Assembly: GCA_011390935.1 (NCBI GenBank)
Contig: JAABRL010000036.1
Coordinates: forward strand, 1 to 42,449
DNA from: Gemmatimonas sp.
GTDB taxonomy: Bacteria; Gemmatimonadota; Gemmatimonadetes; Gemmatimonadales; Gemmatimonadaceae
Length of the DNA: 42,449 bases
Direction of reading: 5' to 3'
The notes beneath the pieces were generated by a model. It searched no databases. It saw only the letters and a list, made by a program, of their open reading frames with translations, and was not told the origin of the DNA. Of the stretch, positions 23,753 through 36,409 are shown one piece after another. The position numbers and the translations under genes are program-made. Numbering within the stretch: position 1 is the stretch's first letter; every line of letters starts with the position of its first letter.

Positions 23753-23958
23753 GGCGCGGTCTGGGTGCAGCGGAATGGAGGCGCGGCCAGGACGGCCGTG
23801 CCGAGGTCGTGTGGGCGCACGCGACGTCACGGTTGGTCGCCAACCGCTGCCGCCGATGCATGGGTGACGCTCGCGACGCGATGGCGTCACGTCAAGCCGT
23901 CGTCGCGCGGCTCAGGGCATGACGAGGATTGCCCGGAGTGTAACAGCACTGCGCGCCC

Positions 23959-26124
<2,166 letters not shown>

Positions 26125-26228
26125 TTAAGCGCTATCTTTCCGTTGTGCCCCGCGATGCGGCCGATTGGTGGAGGATGCACTTCCCAGCCAGGTCGCAGGC
26201 CGGCGCACTTTCCCGCAGGAGGTCACGC

Positions 26229-26606
26229 ATGTTCGAATCAATTCGCCGTGAACGCCACCACGAAACCGAGAAGCTGCAGATTCTCGGCATTGGACTGTTG
26301 GTCGGCGCTGTGCTGGGTGCGGCCTCGGCGCTGCTGCTGGCCCCGGCGTCTGGCGAGGAAACCCGCCGTGCGCTGGCCAAGCGCGCGCGCAAGGCGTACA
26401 GCGAAGGCACCGAGTTGTTGGAGGACTCGTGGGAAGACGCGGAGCGTGCGGCTCGCCGCGCCGCCCGCATGGGCATGAAGCGGGCTCGCCGTCAGGCGTC
26501 CAAGCTGCGCGATCTGGGCGAGGAAACGCTCGCCAGTGGTCGTCAGCGATTGCGCGATCTCGGCGAAGAGGCCGTCGAGAACGGGCGCAAGCGCATGCGC
26601 GTCTGA
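26229..26606 (+). CDS. YtxH-like membrane-associated protein
   Basis: 125 residues. The start has a textbook ribosome-binding site, AGGAGGT six bases before the ATG. One membrane helix (about 18-38; LGIGLLVGAVLGAASALLL) is followed by LAPASGEETRR, the YtxH family pattern (L-x-P-x-S-G-E-E-x-R). The rest is a charged, Lys/Arg-rich amphipathic coil. YtxH proteins are often stress-induced or surface-associated; function is unresolved. The 218-base divergent gap with ligA holds a possible -10 (TATCTT, 26133-26138) but no clear -35. Confidence 0.85.
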   Translation: MFESIRRERHHETEKLQILGIGLLVGAVLGAASALLLAPASGEETRRALAKRARKAYSEGTELLEDSWEDAERAARRAARMGMKRARRQASKLRDLGEETLASGRQRLRDLGEEAVENGRKRMRV

Positions 26607-26631
26607 CCTGACGCTTCCACGTTCGTGTTCG

Positions 26632-26655
26632 AGTGGGGGCCGCAACGCCCCCACT
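26632..26655. terminator. Bidirectional terminator hairpin
   Basis: AGTGGGGGC (26632-26640) pairs perfectly with GCCCCCACT (26647-26655) across a six-base loop, between two converging genes. There is no T tract, so strength is uncertain. Confidence 0.55.
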
Positions 26656-26657
26656 GA

Positions 26658-27488
26658 TCAGCGGAGCGCGGCGAGATCGCGCTCCGCTTCTCGTTTGTAG
26701 GCTTCATCGTTCACGTCGAACAACGGCGCTTCGATCGCAGACTGCAAGGCGCGTCGGGCCGCTGGTTTGTCACCCGCATCGCGGTACACCTGGCCGAGTG
26801 CCAGCAGGTGCACGGTGCGCGCGGGTTCGGCAGCGCAGGCGGCCTCCAGCAGACGCACGGCCTCGCGCCAGCTGGCTTCGCCGAACACCTTTCCACCCAT
26901 GAACGTCTTGGCAATAGCGCGCATCACGCCATTGAGTCGCATGATCTCGGCGTGCCAGCGCCCGAGCACATGCAATGCCCCGGCATGTTGCGGCTCGATT
27001 TCGAGTGCGCGCTTCGCCGCCTCGCGGATGTCGATCGCGTACTGGGTGCGCTCGCGAACCGGAGCCGACAACGCGACGCGCCCCAGGGTGCGGGAGAGCT
27101 GAAAGTGCCCCTCCGGATGCGACGGATTCACGCGCGTGGCGCGACGGGCCAGCGTGTCGGCGCGTCCGAACATGGCTTTGCGACGCCCCGTGTTGCTGTC
27201 GTATTCGGCGACATCCACCAGCGTGCTCGCCGTGCGCCAGAGCGCTTCGTATCGCTCGGGCTCGAGCGCCAATGCGCCCTCGTAGTACGCCAGTGCCGCG
27301 GCGGCGCGACGTGCGGCCAGCTCGCGGTTGCCGGCCGCGAGCAGCTCATCGACGCTGGTTGGGACGGCGGCGCTTGCCTGGGCCTGCAGTGTGGCGCCGA
27401 TCGGCACTGGGCCGGTCATCACCACCACGCCGCACGCTACAGCGCCCAGCAGGCGTCGCCAGCGCGCTCTGGTCACATTCTGTCTCAT
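26658..27488 (-). CDS. Exported TPR protein, RMD-like
   Basis: 276 residues. A signal-like N-terminus (LLGAVACGVVVMTGPVP) precedes TPR helices: DELLAAGNRELAARRAAAALA, then the pattern HPEGHFQLSRTLGRVA, AGALHVLGRWHAEIMRLNGV and a final TVHLLALGQVYRDAG. The order of helices and the HxxLGRWH motif resemble proteins of the regulator of microtubule dynamics type, which occur in several bacterial phyla. Function unknown. A longer frame (753 aa) to 28919 exists but covers deoA's opposite strand and is an artefact. It is divergent from deoA. Confidence 0.8.
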   Translation of the reverse strand: MRQNVTRARWRRLLGAVACGVVVMTGPVPIGATLQAQASAAVPTSVDELLAAGNRELAARRAAAALAYYEGALALEPERYEALWRTASTLVDVAEYDSNTGRRKAMFGRADTLARRATRVNPSHPEGHFQLSRTLGRVALSAPVRERTQYAIDIREAAKRALEIEPQHAGALHVLGRWHAEIMRLNGVMRAIAKTFMGGKVFGEASWREAVRLLEAACAAEPARTVHLLALGQVYRDAGDKPAARRALQSAIEAPLFDVNDEAYKREAERDLAALR

Positions 27489-27575
27489 GCAGATTCCCGT
27501 GCCGATAGAGTCGCCCCGCTGCCAGGCTGGCACGCGAGCACCGTGCGAAGGTACTTCCTGAACTCCCGTTGACCC

Positions 27576-28910
27576 ATGTTGGCCCGCCCCCTCATTGAAC
27601 GAAAGCGCGACGGTGGTCGCATCGGTTCCGGCGAATGGCGCCAGCTCATGGCCGCCTACGCCGCCGGCGACATCCCGGACTATCAGATGGCCGCTCTCGC
27701 CATGGCCATCTATTTTCGCGGCCTCGACCGCGCCGAAACCGGTGCCCTCACCGACGCCATGCTGCGTTCCGGCGCAACACTCGAACTCGCGCATCTCACC
27801 AAGCCGAGACTCGACAAGCACAGCACCGGCGGGGTGGGCGACAAGGTGTCGCTCGTGCTCGCCCCGCTGATCGCGTGCCTTGGTGTGGCCGTGCCGATGA
27901 TGTCCGGACGCGGCCTTGGACATACTGGTGGTACCCTCGACAAGCTGGAGTCGATCCCCGGCTTTCGCACGGGACTCTCGCTCGCCGAGGCCACGCAGCA
28001 GCTCGAAGAGCTGGGCTGTGCCCTCATCGGGCAGACCGGCGAGATCGCGCCGGCCGATCGCAAGCTGTACGCGTTGCGCGACGCCACGGGCACGGTGGAA
28101 TCGATTCCCCTCATCGCCGCCAGCATCATGAGCAAGAAGCTCGCGGAGGGGCTCACCGGACTGGTGCTCGACGTGAAGTTCGGCTCTGGCGCGTTCCTCC
28201 CGGCGCAGGAACGGGGCCTCGAGTTGGCGCGCACCATGATCGAGTTGGGCGCGGACCACGGCTGCCCTGTCATCGCCCTGCTCACCGCGATGGACCGACC
28301 GCTCGGTCGTGCCTGCGGCAATGCGGTGGAGGTGGAGGAGTCCATCATGGCGCTCAAAGGCGAGGGTCCGCCCGACCTCATGCGGGTGACCTACGCGCTC
28401 GGCGCCGAAATGCTGCTGCTCGCCGGCACCGTGCGCGATCGGGATGACGCGCGTCGCCGCATGGAGGTGGCCATTTCGAGCGGGCGGGCCGCTGAATACC
28501 TGCAGCGCCTCATCCAAGCGCAGGGGGGCGACCCTCGCGTGGTGGACGACCCGGGGCTCCTCCCCGAGGCGCCGGAGTGCGACGTGTACGTCGCCCCTCG
28601 GGCCGGCGTGGTAGCCTGCGTGGAGCCACGTGCTGTGGGCCACGGCATCATCGCCCTCGGCGGCGGCCGCACCCGGGTGGAGGACGTGATCGATCCGGCC
28701 GTGGGGTTCGTGATCACGGCCCGGCCGGGCGATGTGGTGAAGGCCGGGGAGCCGCTCGCCACGATCTACGCACGCGATGAAGCTGGGTTGGCAGCGGGGC
28801 GTGAGGCGCTGACCCGTGCGATCGTGGTGGCCGACGACGCCGAGCCGCCGCTGCCGCTGATTGCGTACCGGATTACCGAGGCGGGCGTCGAAGCGTACAC
28901 GGACGGTTGA
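27576..28910 (+). CDS. deoA: Thymidine (pyrimidine-nucleoside) phosphorylase
   Basis: 444 residues, right for the family. The phosphate-binding signature is KHSTGGVGDK (81-90), and the glycine-rich segment MSGRGLGHTGGTLDKLESIPG follows. GSGAF and the Lys in LDVKFGSGAF contact the base and phosphate. It splits thymidine or uridine with phosphate to base and deoxyribose/ribose 1-phosphate for nucleoside salvage. PyNP and DeoA are hard to tell apart by sequence, so the gene symbol is tentative. No ribosome-binding site is clear. Confidence 0.9.
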   Translation: MLARPLIERKRDGGRIGSGEWRQLMAAYAAGDIPDYQMAALAMAIYFRGLDRAETGALTDAMLRSGATLELAHLTKPRLDKHSTGGVGDKVSLVLAPLIACLGVAVPMMSGRGLGHTGGTLDKLESIPGFRTGLSLAEATQQLEELGCALIGQTGEIAPADRKLYALRDATGTVESIPLIAASIMSKKLAEGLTGLVLDVKFGSGAFLPAQERGLELARTMIELGADHGCPVIALLTAMDRPLGRACGNAVEVEESIMALKGEGPPDLMRVTYALGAEMLLLAGTVRDRDDARRRMEVAISSGRAAEYLQRLIQAQGGDPRVVDDPGLLPEAPECDVYVAPRAGVVACVEPRAVGHGIIALGGGRTRVEDVIDPAVGFVITARPGDVVKAGEPLATIYARDEAGLAAGREALTRAIVVADDAEPPLPLIAYRITEAGVEAYTDG

Positions 28911-28949
28911 TGACCCCAACGCCGGGAACCCGTCGCGTACCCTCCCGTC

Positions 28950-28979
28950 TTGAGCTTCAAGTGGTTACTCTCGTAACTG
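28950..28979 (+). promoter_or_regulatory. Candidate promoter for the small membrane protein
   Basis: TTGAGC (28950-28955) and TAACTG (28974-28979) are separated by 18 bases. A GTTAC/GTAAC inverted pair lies in the spacer. Both hexamers are partial matches. Confidence 0.3.
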
Positions 28980-29031
28980 ATTCGCCGCCCTGACTGTTCG
29001 GGCGAGACCGTCGGCCTCAACTCCGCGCTTC

Positions 29032-29274
29032 ATGTCTCCTTCCACGCTCCGCCTGCTCAGCTTCGTCGCCATGGGCGCCGTGCTGCCACTCCTTGGCATC
29101 TACGCGCTGCTGCTCATGATCTCCACTCCGAACGCCACGGGCGGCGTGGAGCCGATCGTGGCCACGGTCTGCTATACGGCCTTCACCTGCATCTTCGGGG
29201 CGCTGATCGTCGTGGCGATCAACTTCTCGCGCCAGCTCAGCCGCGAGGCGAAGGGGCAGCACCAGCTGCCGTGA
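29032..29274 (+). CDS. Small two-helix membrane protein of unknown function
   Basis: 80 residues. Two membrane helices (about 8-30, LLSFVAMGAVLPLLGIYALLL, and about 43-64, IVATVCYTAFTCIFGALIVVA) are followed by a basic amphipathic tail ending at residue 80. A strong terminator follows 23 bases after the stop. No family recognised. Confidence 0.7.
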   Translation: MSPSTLRLLSFVAMGAVLPLLGIYALLLMISTPNATGGVEPIVATVCYTAFTCIFGALIVVAINFSRQLSREAKGQHQLP

Positions 29275-29296
29275 GCGACGGCAGGCCATGATGCAG

Positions 29297-29332
29297 AACG
29301 GGCGGGACTCTTCGCGAGTCCTGCCCGTTTTT
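29297..29332 (+). terminator. Rho-independent terminator
   Basis: AACGGGCGGGACTC (29297-29310) pairs with 29316-29329 over a five-base loop, 13 Watson-Crick pairs and one G-U, followed by TTTTT. It ends the small membrane protein transcript; the next gene converges from the other side. Confidence 0.9.
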
Positions 29333-29351
29333 GCTTTCGTTCGCAGCGTCG

Positions 29352-30482
29352 CTATCGCGCGTCGCCGGATTCTGCTGCCTGAAACACCGTTCGCCCGCCT
29401 GCGCGCATCTCCTGCACTTCGCCGCGCGTTCGCAGGATTCCCGTCAAGCGACCACCAACGAACTCGCTGGAGAAGGGACTACGTCGAACGGCCCCCTCCA
29501 CGACTGGTGAGCGAATCTCCCATCGGCGCACGAACCATACGCCGTTCTCAAGGCGTGCGTAGTCCACGCGTCCGCCGGGCCGCGCGCGCGACATGACAGG
29601 CTCCGCGCCGACGTACACATACTCGATGTGCCGGAGTGCATACGTTGACGCGTCCAGCCAGAGCGTGCCGCGAATGTCGACAACACCGCGCCGTGGCTGG
29701 GCGGGCTCGAACGTCACGCCCACCAGCGAGTCGTTCGCCGCCGACTCGCTGTCGTCGGCGGTTCGCAGGCAGTAGCCGGACAGGAATGAATCGGCGGTGA
29801 GCACCGCGGCGTCCGGTCCGCGCCAAGCGAGGGAGCCGTCGACCGCCACGGTGCGAAACCCCTCGGCGGCGAGCGTGTCGGGGGCGCTGGTGCGAAACGG
29901 CGTCAGCGAGCTGTCGCGTCGCTCTTCCACGACCTCCTCGCCGACTCGCCGCTCGCGCGTGTCAAGGCGCTGGACGCCCAGGTGATACCAACTGACGGGT
30001 GACTCGACCGAGTCGAGTGCCACCAGCTGTGACGCCACCAAAGCGGTGCGCGCTGCGTCGAACAGCTGCGCCACACGGGTCGCGCCGTCGGGCCGCACCT
30101 GGCAACGCGTGGCGGCTCGCGTATCGAGTGCGGTGAGCCGGACCGGCACGTCCTCAAGCGTGGCCTCGACTCGACTCGTCTCGCCCGCGCGAAGACGAAG
30201 CACGGCGATCTCCTGAGGGCGCTGCCCCACGCGAAGCGCCTGCACCACCAGCGAGTCGGCGTGCACCGTCACCACGAATCGGCCGGACGGTCCCGTCAGC
30301 GCGCGAGCGGCGATCGCCGAATCACCAACGATGCGCACGGCGACCACGACACCCTCCGCCGGTTGACCATCGATCGCGCGAGTGAGCGTTCCGGTCAGCG
30401 TGCCGGTTGTCTGTGCCGACACAGGCGTTGCGGCCATGCTGAGCAGAAACGCAACGAGTCGACACGTCAGCGATGCGCGCAT
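29352..30482 (-). CDS. Exported protein with carboxypeptidase-regulatory-like domain
   Basis: 376 residues. A signal peptide (RLVAFLLSMAATPVSAQ, cleaved near A24-Q25) is followed by a beta-sandwich domain with TGTLTGTLTRAIDGQPAEGV and GRFVVTVHADSLVV, typical of the carboxypeptidase-regulatory/CNA-B-like fold found at the start of many outer-membrane receptors. The remainder is soluble, with no beta-barrel or TonB features that I can see. Function unknown; it could be a periplasmic binding or adhesion protein. The start of the PQQ-type dehydrogenase operon follows on the same strand. Confidence 0.75.
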   Translation of the reverse strand: MRASLTCRLVAFLLSMAATPVSAQTTGTLTGTLTRAIDGQPAEGVVVAVRIVGDSAIAARALTGPSGRFVVTVHADSLVVQALRVGQRPQEIAVLRLRAGETSRVEATLEDVPVRLTALDTRAATRCQVRPDGATRVAQLFDAARTALVASQLVALDSVESPVSWYHLGVQRLDTRERRVGEEVVEERRDSSLTPFRTSAPDTLAAEGFRTVAVDGSLAWRGPDAAVLTADSFLSGYCLRTADDSESAANDSLVGVTFEPAQPRRGVVDIRGTLWLDASTYALRHIEYVYVGAEPVMSRARPGGRVDYARLENGVWFVRRWEIRSPVVEGAVRRSPFSSEFVGGRLTGILRTRGEVQEMRAGGRTVFQAAESGDAR

Positions 30483-30514
30483 TCCCTCGTCCTCCCCACG
30501 TGGTTCCTGACAGG

Positions 30515-31708
30515 CTACGGCGATGGCTCCAGCCGCACAATCGTGCCCGGTCCGCCGTCGCGATCCAGCGCCAAATAGATGTACCCATCGGGGCCCTGCC
30601 GCACATCACGAATGCGTCCCACCGCACCGCGCAGCAGTGTCTCCTCCGAAACCTTCGTGGTGCCGTTCACCGTCACGCGCGCCAACTGCTCGCCCGCCAG
30701 ACCGCCCACAAACAGGTCGCCGCGCCACGCCGGAAACGCATCCCCGCTGTAGCGCAGCAGCCCCGACGTCGCGATGCTCGGCACCCAGTAGGTCACCGGC
30801 TGCTCCATGCCAGCGCGTGCCGTGTCGCTCGTGATCGACGTCCCGCTGTAGTTGCGCCCGAACGTGATCACCGGCCATCCGTAGTTTCGTCCGGGTAAAA
30901 CCACGTTCAGTTCGTCGCCGCCACGCGGACCATGCTCAGTCGACCAGAGCGTGCCGGACTCGGCGTCGTACACCAGCCCCTGCGGGTTGCGGTGCCCATA
31001 CGACCAGATCTCCGGCAGCACACCAGCCTCGCCGACGAACGGATTGTCCGCCGGCACCGTGCCGTCGTCGCGCAGGCGCACAATGGTGCCCTGATGATTC
31101 GACCGATCCTGCGATGGATGCCGTTCGAGATCGCCACTTGGCGACGCGCCCCGATCGCCGACCGACAGGAACAGATGGCCCGCGCCGTCGAACGCGATGC
31201 GTCCGCCAAAGTGCTGTCCCGCCGAACTGTTGGTTTGCGCGACGAACAGCTCCTGCACGTCCACGAGCGCGTCGCCCTCGAGACGGCCGCGCATCAGCAC
31301 GGTCGTGGCGCGCCCGCCACCGGTTTCCTTCGCATGCGCGAGGTACACGAGGTTGTTCACCGCGAACTCCGGGTGAAGCGCCACCTCGTGCAGCCCGCCC
31401 TGTCCACCGCTGTACACACGTGGTACGCCGCTGATCGACGCTGGCGACACGACGCCGTTCACCACACGTCGCAACGCTCCCTCCTTCTCGGTCACCAGCA
31501 GGTCACCGTTGGGAAGGAACGCCATCGACAGCGGTGACCGGATGTCGTCGGCCACCGGAACCACACGATACGACTGCGAGGCCTCAGTGACCGCCAGCGT
31601 GTCGCCGCCGCGCGCGTTGCCCGACGACGCACTGCACGCCACACTGCTTGCGAGGAGCAGCAGCAGCGAACTCGTGTTCGCGACGTCACGGGCGGCACGC
31701 CGGATCAT
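30515..31708 (-). CDS. PQQ-dependent sugar dehydrogenase (soluble aldose type), probable lipoprotein
   Basis: 397 residues. The N-terminus LLLLLASSVAC is a signal with lipobox (SVAC), then six-bladed propeller sequence: PLSMAFLPNGDLLVTEKEGAL, GGQGGLHEVALHP, then HFGGRIAFD, GDRGA and YGHRNPQGLVYD, the conserved His/Arg/Asn-Asp residues of the PQQ-binding sGDH family. It oxidises aldose sugars in the periplasm if PQQ is available. Its ATG overlaps the gdhA stop by four bases (ATGA at 31705-31708), so the two genes are translationally coupled, which is unusual for these functions. Confidence 0.85.
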   Translation of the reverse strand: MIRRAARDVANTSSLLLLLASSVACSASSGNARGGDTLAVTEASQSYRVVPVADDIRSPLSMAFLPNGDLLVTEKEGALRRVVNGVVSPASISGVPRVYSGGQGGLHEVALHPEFAVNNLVYLAHAKETGGGRATTVLMRGRLEGDALVDVQELFVAQTNSSAGQHFGGRIAFDGAGHLFLSVGDRGASPSGDLERHPSQDRSNHQGTIVRLRDDGTVPADNPFVGEAGVLPEIWSYGHRNPQGLVYDAESGTLWSTEHGPRGGDELNVVLPGRNYGWPVITFGRNYSGTSITSDTARAGMEQPVTYWVPSIATSGLLRYSGDAFPAWRGDLFVGGLAGEQLARVTVNGTTKVSEETLLRGAVGRIRDVRQGPDGYIYLALDRDGGPGTIVRLEPSP

Positions 31709-33120
31709 GGGAAGACGCCGCGCTCGTTATACGCCGTCGCCACCTTCAGAATCGATGTGGCCAGCGCGGCACTGCGGAAGTCGGCCTGCCTGCTCGCCGC
31801 GAACTCGCGCATCTGGTGAAAGCCCGACACCATCGTTTCCTCGAGCCCCGAGTTCACGATGTCCACCTCACTCGCGCCCACGGCGACCTGCTCGAACACC
31901 CGCTGATTGAACGACGCCCCCGTGAGCTCTTCCACGGCGCGCAACAGCCGCGCGTTCGACGACGCTTCGAAGCGCTGTTCCATGCGCCCGAAACGCACGT
32001 GCGAGAGGTTCTTCAGCCATTCGAAGTAGCTCACCGTGACGCCGCCCGAGTTCAGAAACAGATCGGGCAGCACCATGATGCCGCGTTCGTTCAGCACGTC
32101 ACCGCCATCGGCCGTGGTGGGGCCGTTGGCGCCCTCGGCCACGATCTTTGCCTGAATGCGCGACGCGTTGTCGGCGGTGATCACGTTCTCCACCGCGGCC
32201 GGCAGCAGAATGTCGCAGGGCCATTCGAGGCCGGCCAGCCCATCGCTGCCGGTGAGCTTCTGCTCGGCCGGCAGGTCGAGCAGCGAACCGCCCGCGGCGC
32301 GATGCTGGTAGGCGTGTTCGAAGTCGATGCCGCGCGAGTCGTAGATGGCGCCTTCGCGCTCCACGATGCCCACTACGCGTGCGCCGTCTTCCACCAGGAA
32401 CTTGGCGCCGAAGTAGCCCACGTTGCCGAGGCCTTGCACCACCACCGTCTTGCCCTCGAGTCCGTGCGACAGCCCGAGTCGCGCCATATCGTCCTTCACG
32501 CCCACCGCTTCGCGCACGCCGAAGTGCACACCGCGGCCGGTGGCTTCGAGTCGTCCGCGCACACCGCCAAGCGCCACCGGCTTGCCGGTCACGCAGCCGG
32601 CCGCCGAGACTTCGCCCCCCTTCATCGCGATGTAGGTGTCGGCAATCCACGCGACTTCACGCGGCCCCACCCCCATGTCGGGGCCCGGTACATCCACGCC
32701 GGGTCCGATACAGTTGCGCTGCACGAGCTCGAACGTGTAGCGGCGCACGATGCGCTCGAGTTCGCCGTCGGAGTACTTGCTCTTGTCCACCTTGATGGCG
32801 CCCTTCGCACCGCCAAAGGGCACGTCCACGAGCGCACATTTGTAGGTCATGAGCGCGGCGAGCGCGGTCACTTCATCTTCGTTGGCGTGGGCGGCGAGGC
32901 GAATGCCGCCCTTCACTGGCAGGCGATGCTGCGAATGATGGGCGCGCCAGCCGTGAATCACTTCGATTGTGCCGTCGTCGCGGCGCAGCGGAAAGCTCAC
33001 GTGATACACGGCGTTGCACGCCTTGATCTGCTGCAACAGGCCGTCGGGCAATGAGAGCAGACGGGCCGCGCGATCCACGTAGCGATTGACTTGTTCGAAG
33101 AACTTGGGTTGGGCCGACAT
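31705..33120 (-). CDS. gdhA: Glutamate (Leu/Phe-type family) dehydrogenase
   Basis: 471 residues. HRLPVKGGIRLA (65-76) with Lys70, MTYKCALVDVPFGGAKG (91-107) with catalytic Lys94 and Lys106 and the Asp at 99, and a Rossmann GLGNVGYFGAKFL sequence (about 240) fit the family that includes GDH and Leu/Phe dehydrogenases. The mature length and PDMGVGPRE loop favour glutamate dehydrogenase. It links glutamate and 2-oxoglutarate. Cofactor cannot be read. It is divergent from the Uma2 gene over 236 bases. Confidence 0.88.
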   Translation of the reverse strand: MSAQPKFFEQVNRYVDRAARLLSLPDGLLQQIKACNAVYHVSFPLRRDDGTIEVIHGWRAHHSQHRLPVKGGIRLAAHANEDEVTALAALMTYKCALVDVPFGGAKGAIKVDKSKYSDGELERIVRRYTFELVQRNCIGPGVDVPGPDMGVGPREVAWIADTYIAMKGGEVSAAGCVTGKPVALGGVRGRLEATGRGVHFGVREAVGVKDDMARLGLSHGLEGKTVVVQGLGNVGYFGAKFLVEDGARVVGIVEREGAIYDSRGIDFEHAYQHRAAGGSLLDLPAEQKLTGSDGLAGLEWPCDILLPAAVENVITADNASRIQAKIVAEGANGPTTADGGDVLNERGIMVLPDLFLNSGGVTVSYFEWLKNLSHVRFGRMEQRFEASSNARLLRAVEELTGASFNQRVFEQVAVGASEVDIVNSGLEETMVSGFHQMREFAASRQADFRSAALATSILKVATAYNERGVFP

Positions 33121-33356
33121 GGGGATGGGGTCCGGGGTGGTGGGTGGCGCCCGCTCGGCGCCACGGTTGAATGTCGGTCCGTGACCGCGCGCGCGCCACG
33201 ATTTGACGCTCCGTCGCCCATGCAGACCGAAACCCTCTTGACTCGGCGGCGCGCTCGGCGCTGGTTACGAACAAGCGCACGCACGGCCGACGCGGCGGTG
33301 ACGCGGTGTCGTACCGTACGGGCATGCGATACACAAAATCACGACGGACGGCCCGC

Positions 33357-33908
33357 ATGACCGTACACACGGCAGGGTCCATGACGGCAGAGGAGCTGCT
33401 CTCGCTCAACCTGCCCAACAAGCGCACCGAGCTGGTGCGCGGCCGACTCATGGTGCGTGAGCCGGCGGGGTACGAGCATGGGCGGGTGGCGGCGGAGATC
33501 CTGGTGCGCGTGGCCATGCATGTGCGCCTGCACGATCTGGGCACCGTGCTCGCCGCCGAGACCGGCTTCACGCTCCAGCGCCGCCCCGACACGGTGCGCG
33601 CCCCCGATGTCGCCTATCTGCGCGCCGACCGCGCGCCGGCCCCCGGCACACGCGGCTTCCCCGAGTTGGCCCCCGATCTCGCCGTCGAGGTACGCTCCCC
33701 CGACGACAGTCGGCGCGAGGTCGCCGAGAAGGTGGCCGACTGGCTGGCCGCCGGTACGCGGGTGGTGTGGGTGGTCGATCCCCTCGCACGCACGCTCGTG
33801 GTGCACGAGGCGGGCAGCGTGCCGCGCACACTCGGCGAGGGGGACACCCTCACCGGCGGCGATGTGCTCCCGGGGTTCAGTGTGGTCGTGCGGGAGTTGC
33901 TGGGGTAG
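33357..33908 (+). CDS. Uma2-family PD-(D/E)XK nuclease-fold protein
   Basis: 183 residues from the ATG at 33357; the ORF extends 17 residues upstream without codon bias. Pattern of the family: ELVRGRL (26-32; E26), RAPDVAYL (82-89; D85), LAVEVRSPDDS (109-119; E111) and EVAEKVADWLAAG (121-133; K125), the core of the PD-(D/E)XK fold. Uma2 proteins are common in Cyanobacteria and large genomes of soil bacteria, and most have no assigned function. The 236-base gap upstream (33121-33356) has no clear promoter. Confidence 0.8.
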   Translation: MTVHTAGSMTAEELLSLNLPNKRTELVRGRLMVREPAGYEHGRVAAEILVRVAMHVRLHDLGTVLAAETGFTLQRRPDTVRAPDVAYLRADRAPAPGTRGFPELAPDLAVEVRSPDDSRREVAEKVADWLAAGTRVVWVVDPLARTLVVHEAGSVPRTLGEGDTLTGGDVLPGFSVVVRELLG

Positions 33909-33931
33909 GGGGCCGACCGCGCCCCCGCCCC

Positions 33932-36062
<2,131 letters not shown>

Positions 36063-36069
36063 TGACCCA

Positions 36070-36384
36070 TCAGCGACGCAGCACGAGGCGCAGCTTCGCG
36101 ATCGGTGGACGGGCCGGATCGGCGTTCAGCGACCGCAGCAGCTCCGGCTCCAACAACGACAGCTCCGTCATCCACCCGTGCGTACGCACGGCCACCACCA
36201 GCGTGCCATCGCGCTGCAGACTCACCGGCTCGGTCACGGCCGCGATTTGCGGTCCCACCAACGATCCCCATTCGGGAAATACCTGAGCCTGTGCCATGCG
36301 ATCGGTCAGGCCGGCGCGCTCCAGCACCGACGCCAACACGTCGCCTACCTTCGACGGCCGCCGCGCGCGATCGTCGGCGCTCAT
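36070..36384 (-). CDS. dciA: DciA-like protein (DUF721)
   Basis: 104 residues. The DUF721 core (VGDVLASVLERAGLTDRMA, FPEWGSLVGPQIAAVTEP, then TLVVAVRTHGWMTELSLLEP) is complete. DciA helps load the replicative helicase DnaB in bacteria without DnaC. It lies between recF and gyrB, the usual order in bacteria carrying this gene. The ATG is 25 bases after the recF stop. A long frame through 36903 overlaps recF and is an artefact. Confidence 0.85.
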   Translation of the reverse strand: MSADDRARRPSKVGDVLASVLERAGLTDRMAQAQVFPEWGSLVGPQIAAVTEPVSLQRDGTLVVAVRTHGWMTELSLLEPELLRSLNADPARPPIAKLRLVLRR

Positions 36385-36409
36385 GCCTTCCCCCCCGCGT
36401 GCGCCGAGC

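Noticed and set aside
26658..28919. 753-codon frame on the minus strand across the TPR gene and deoA
   Set aside because: Only the part from 27488 down reads as a TPR protein; the rest is the antisense of thymidine phosphorylase.
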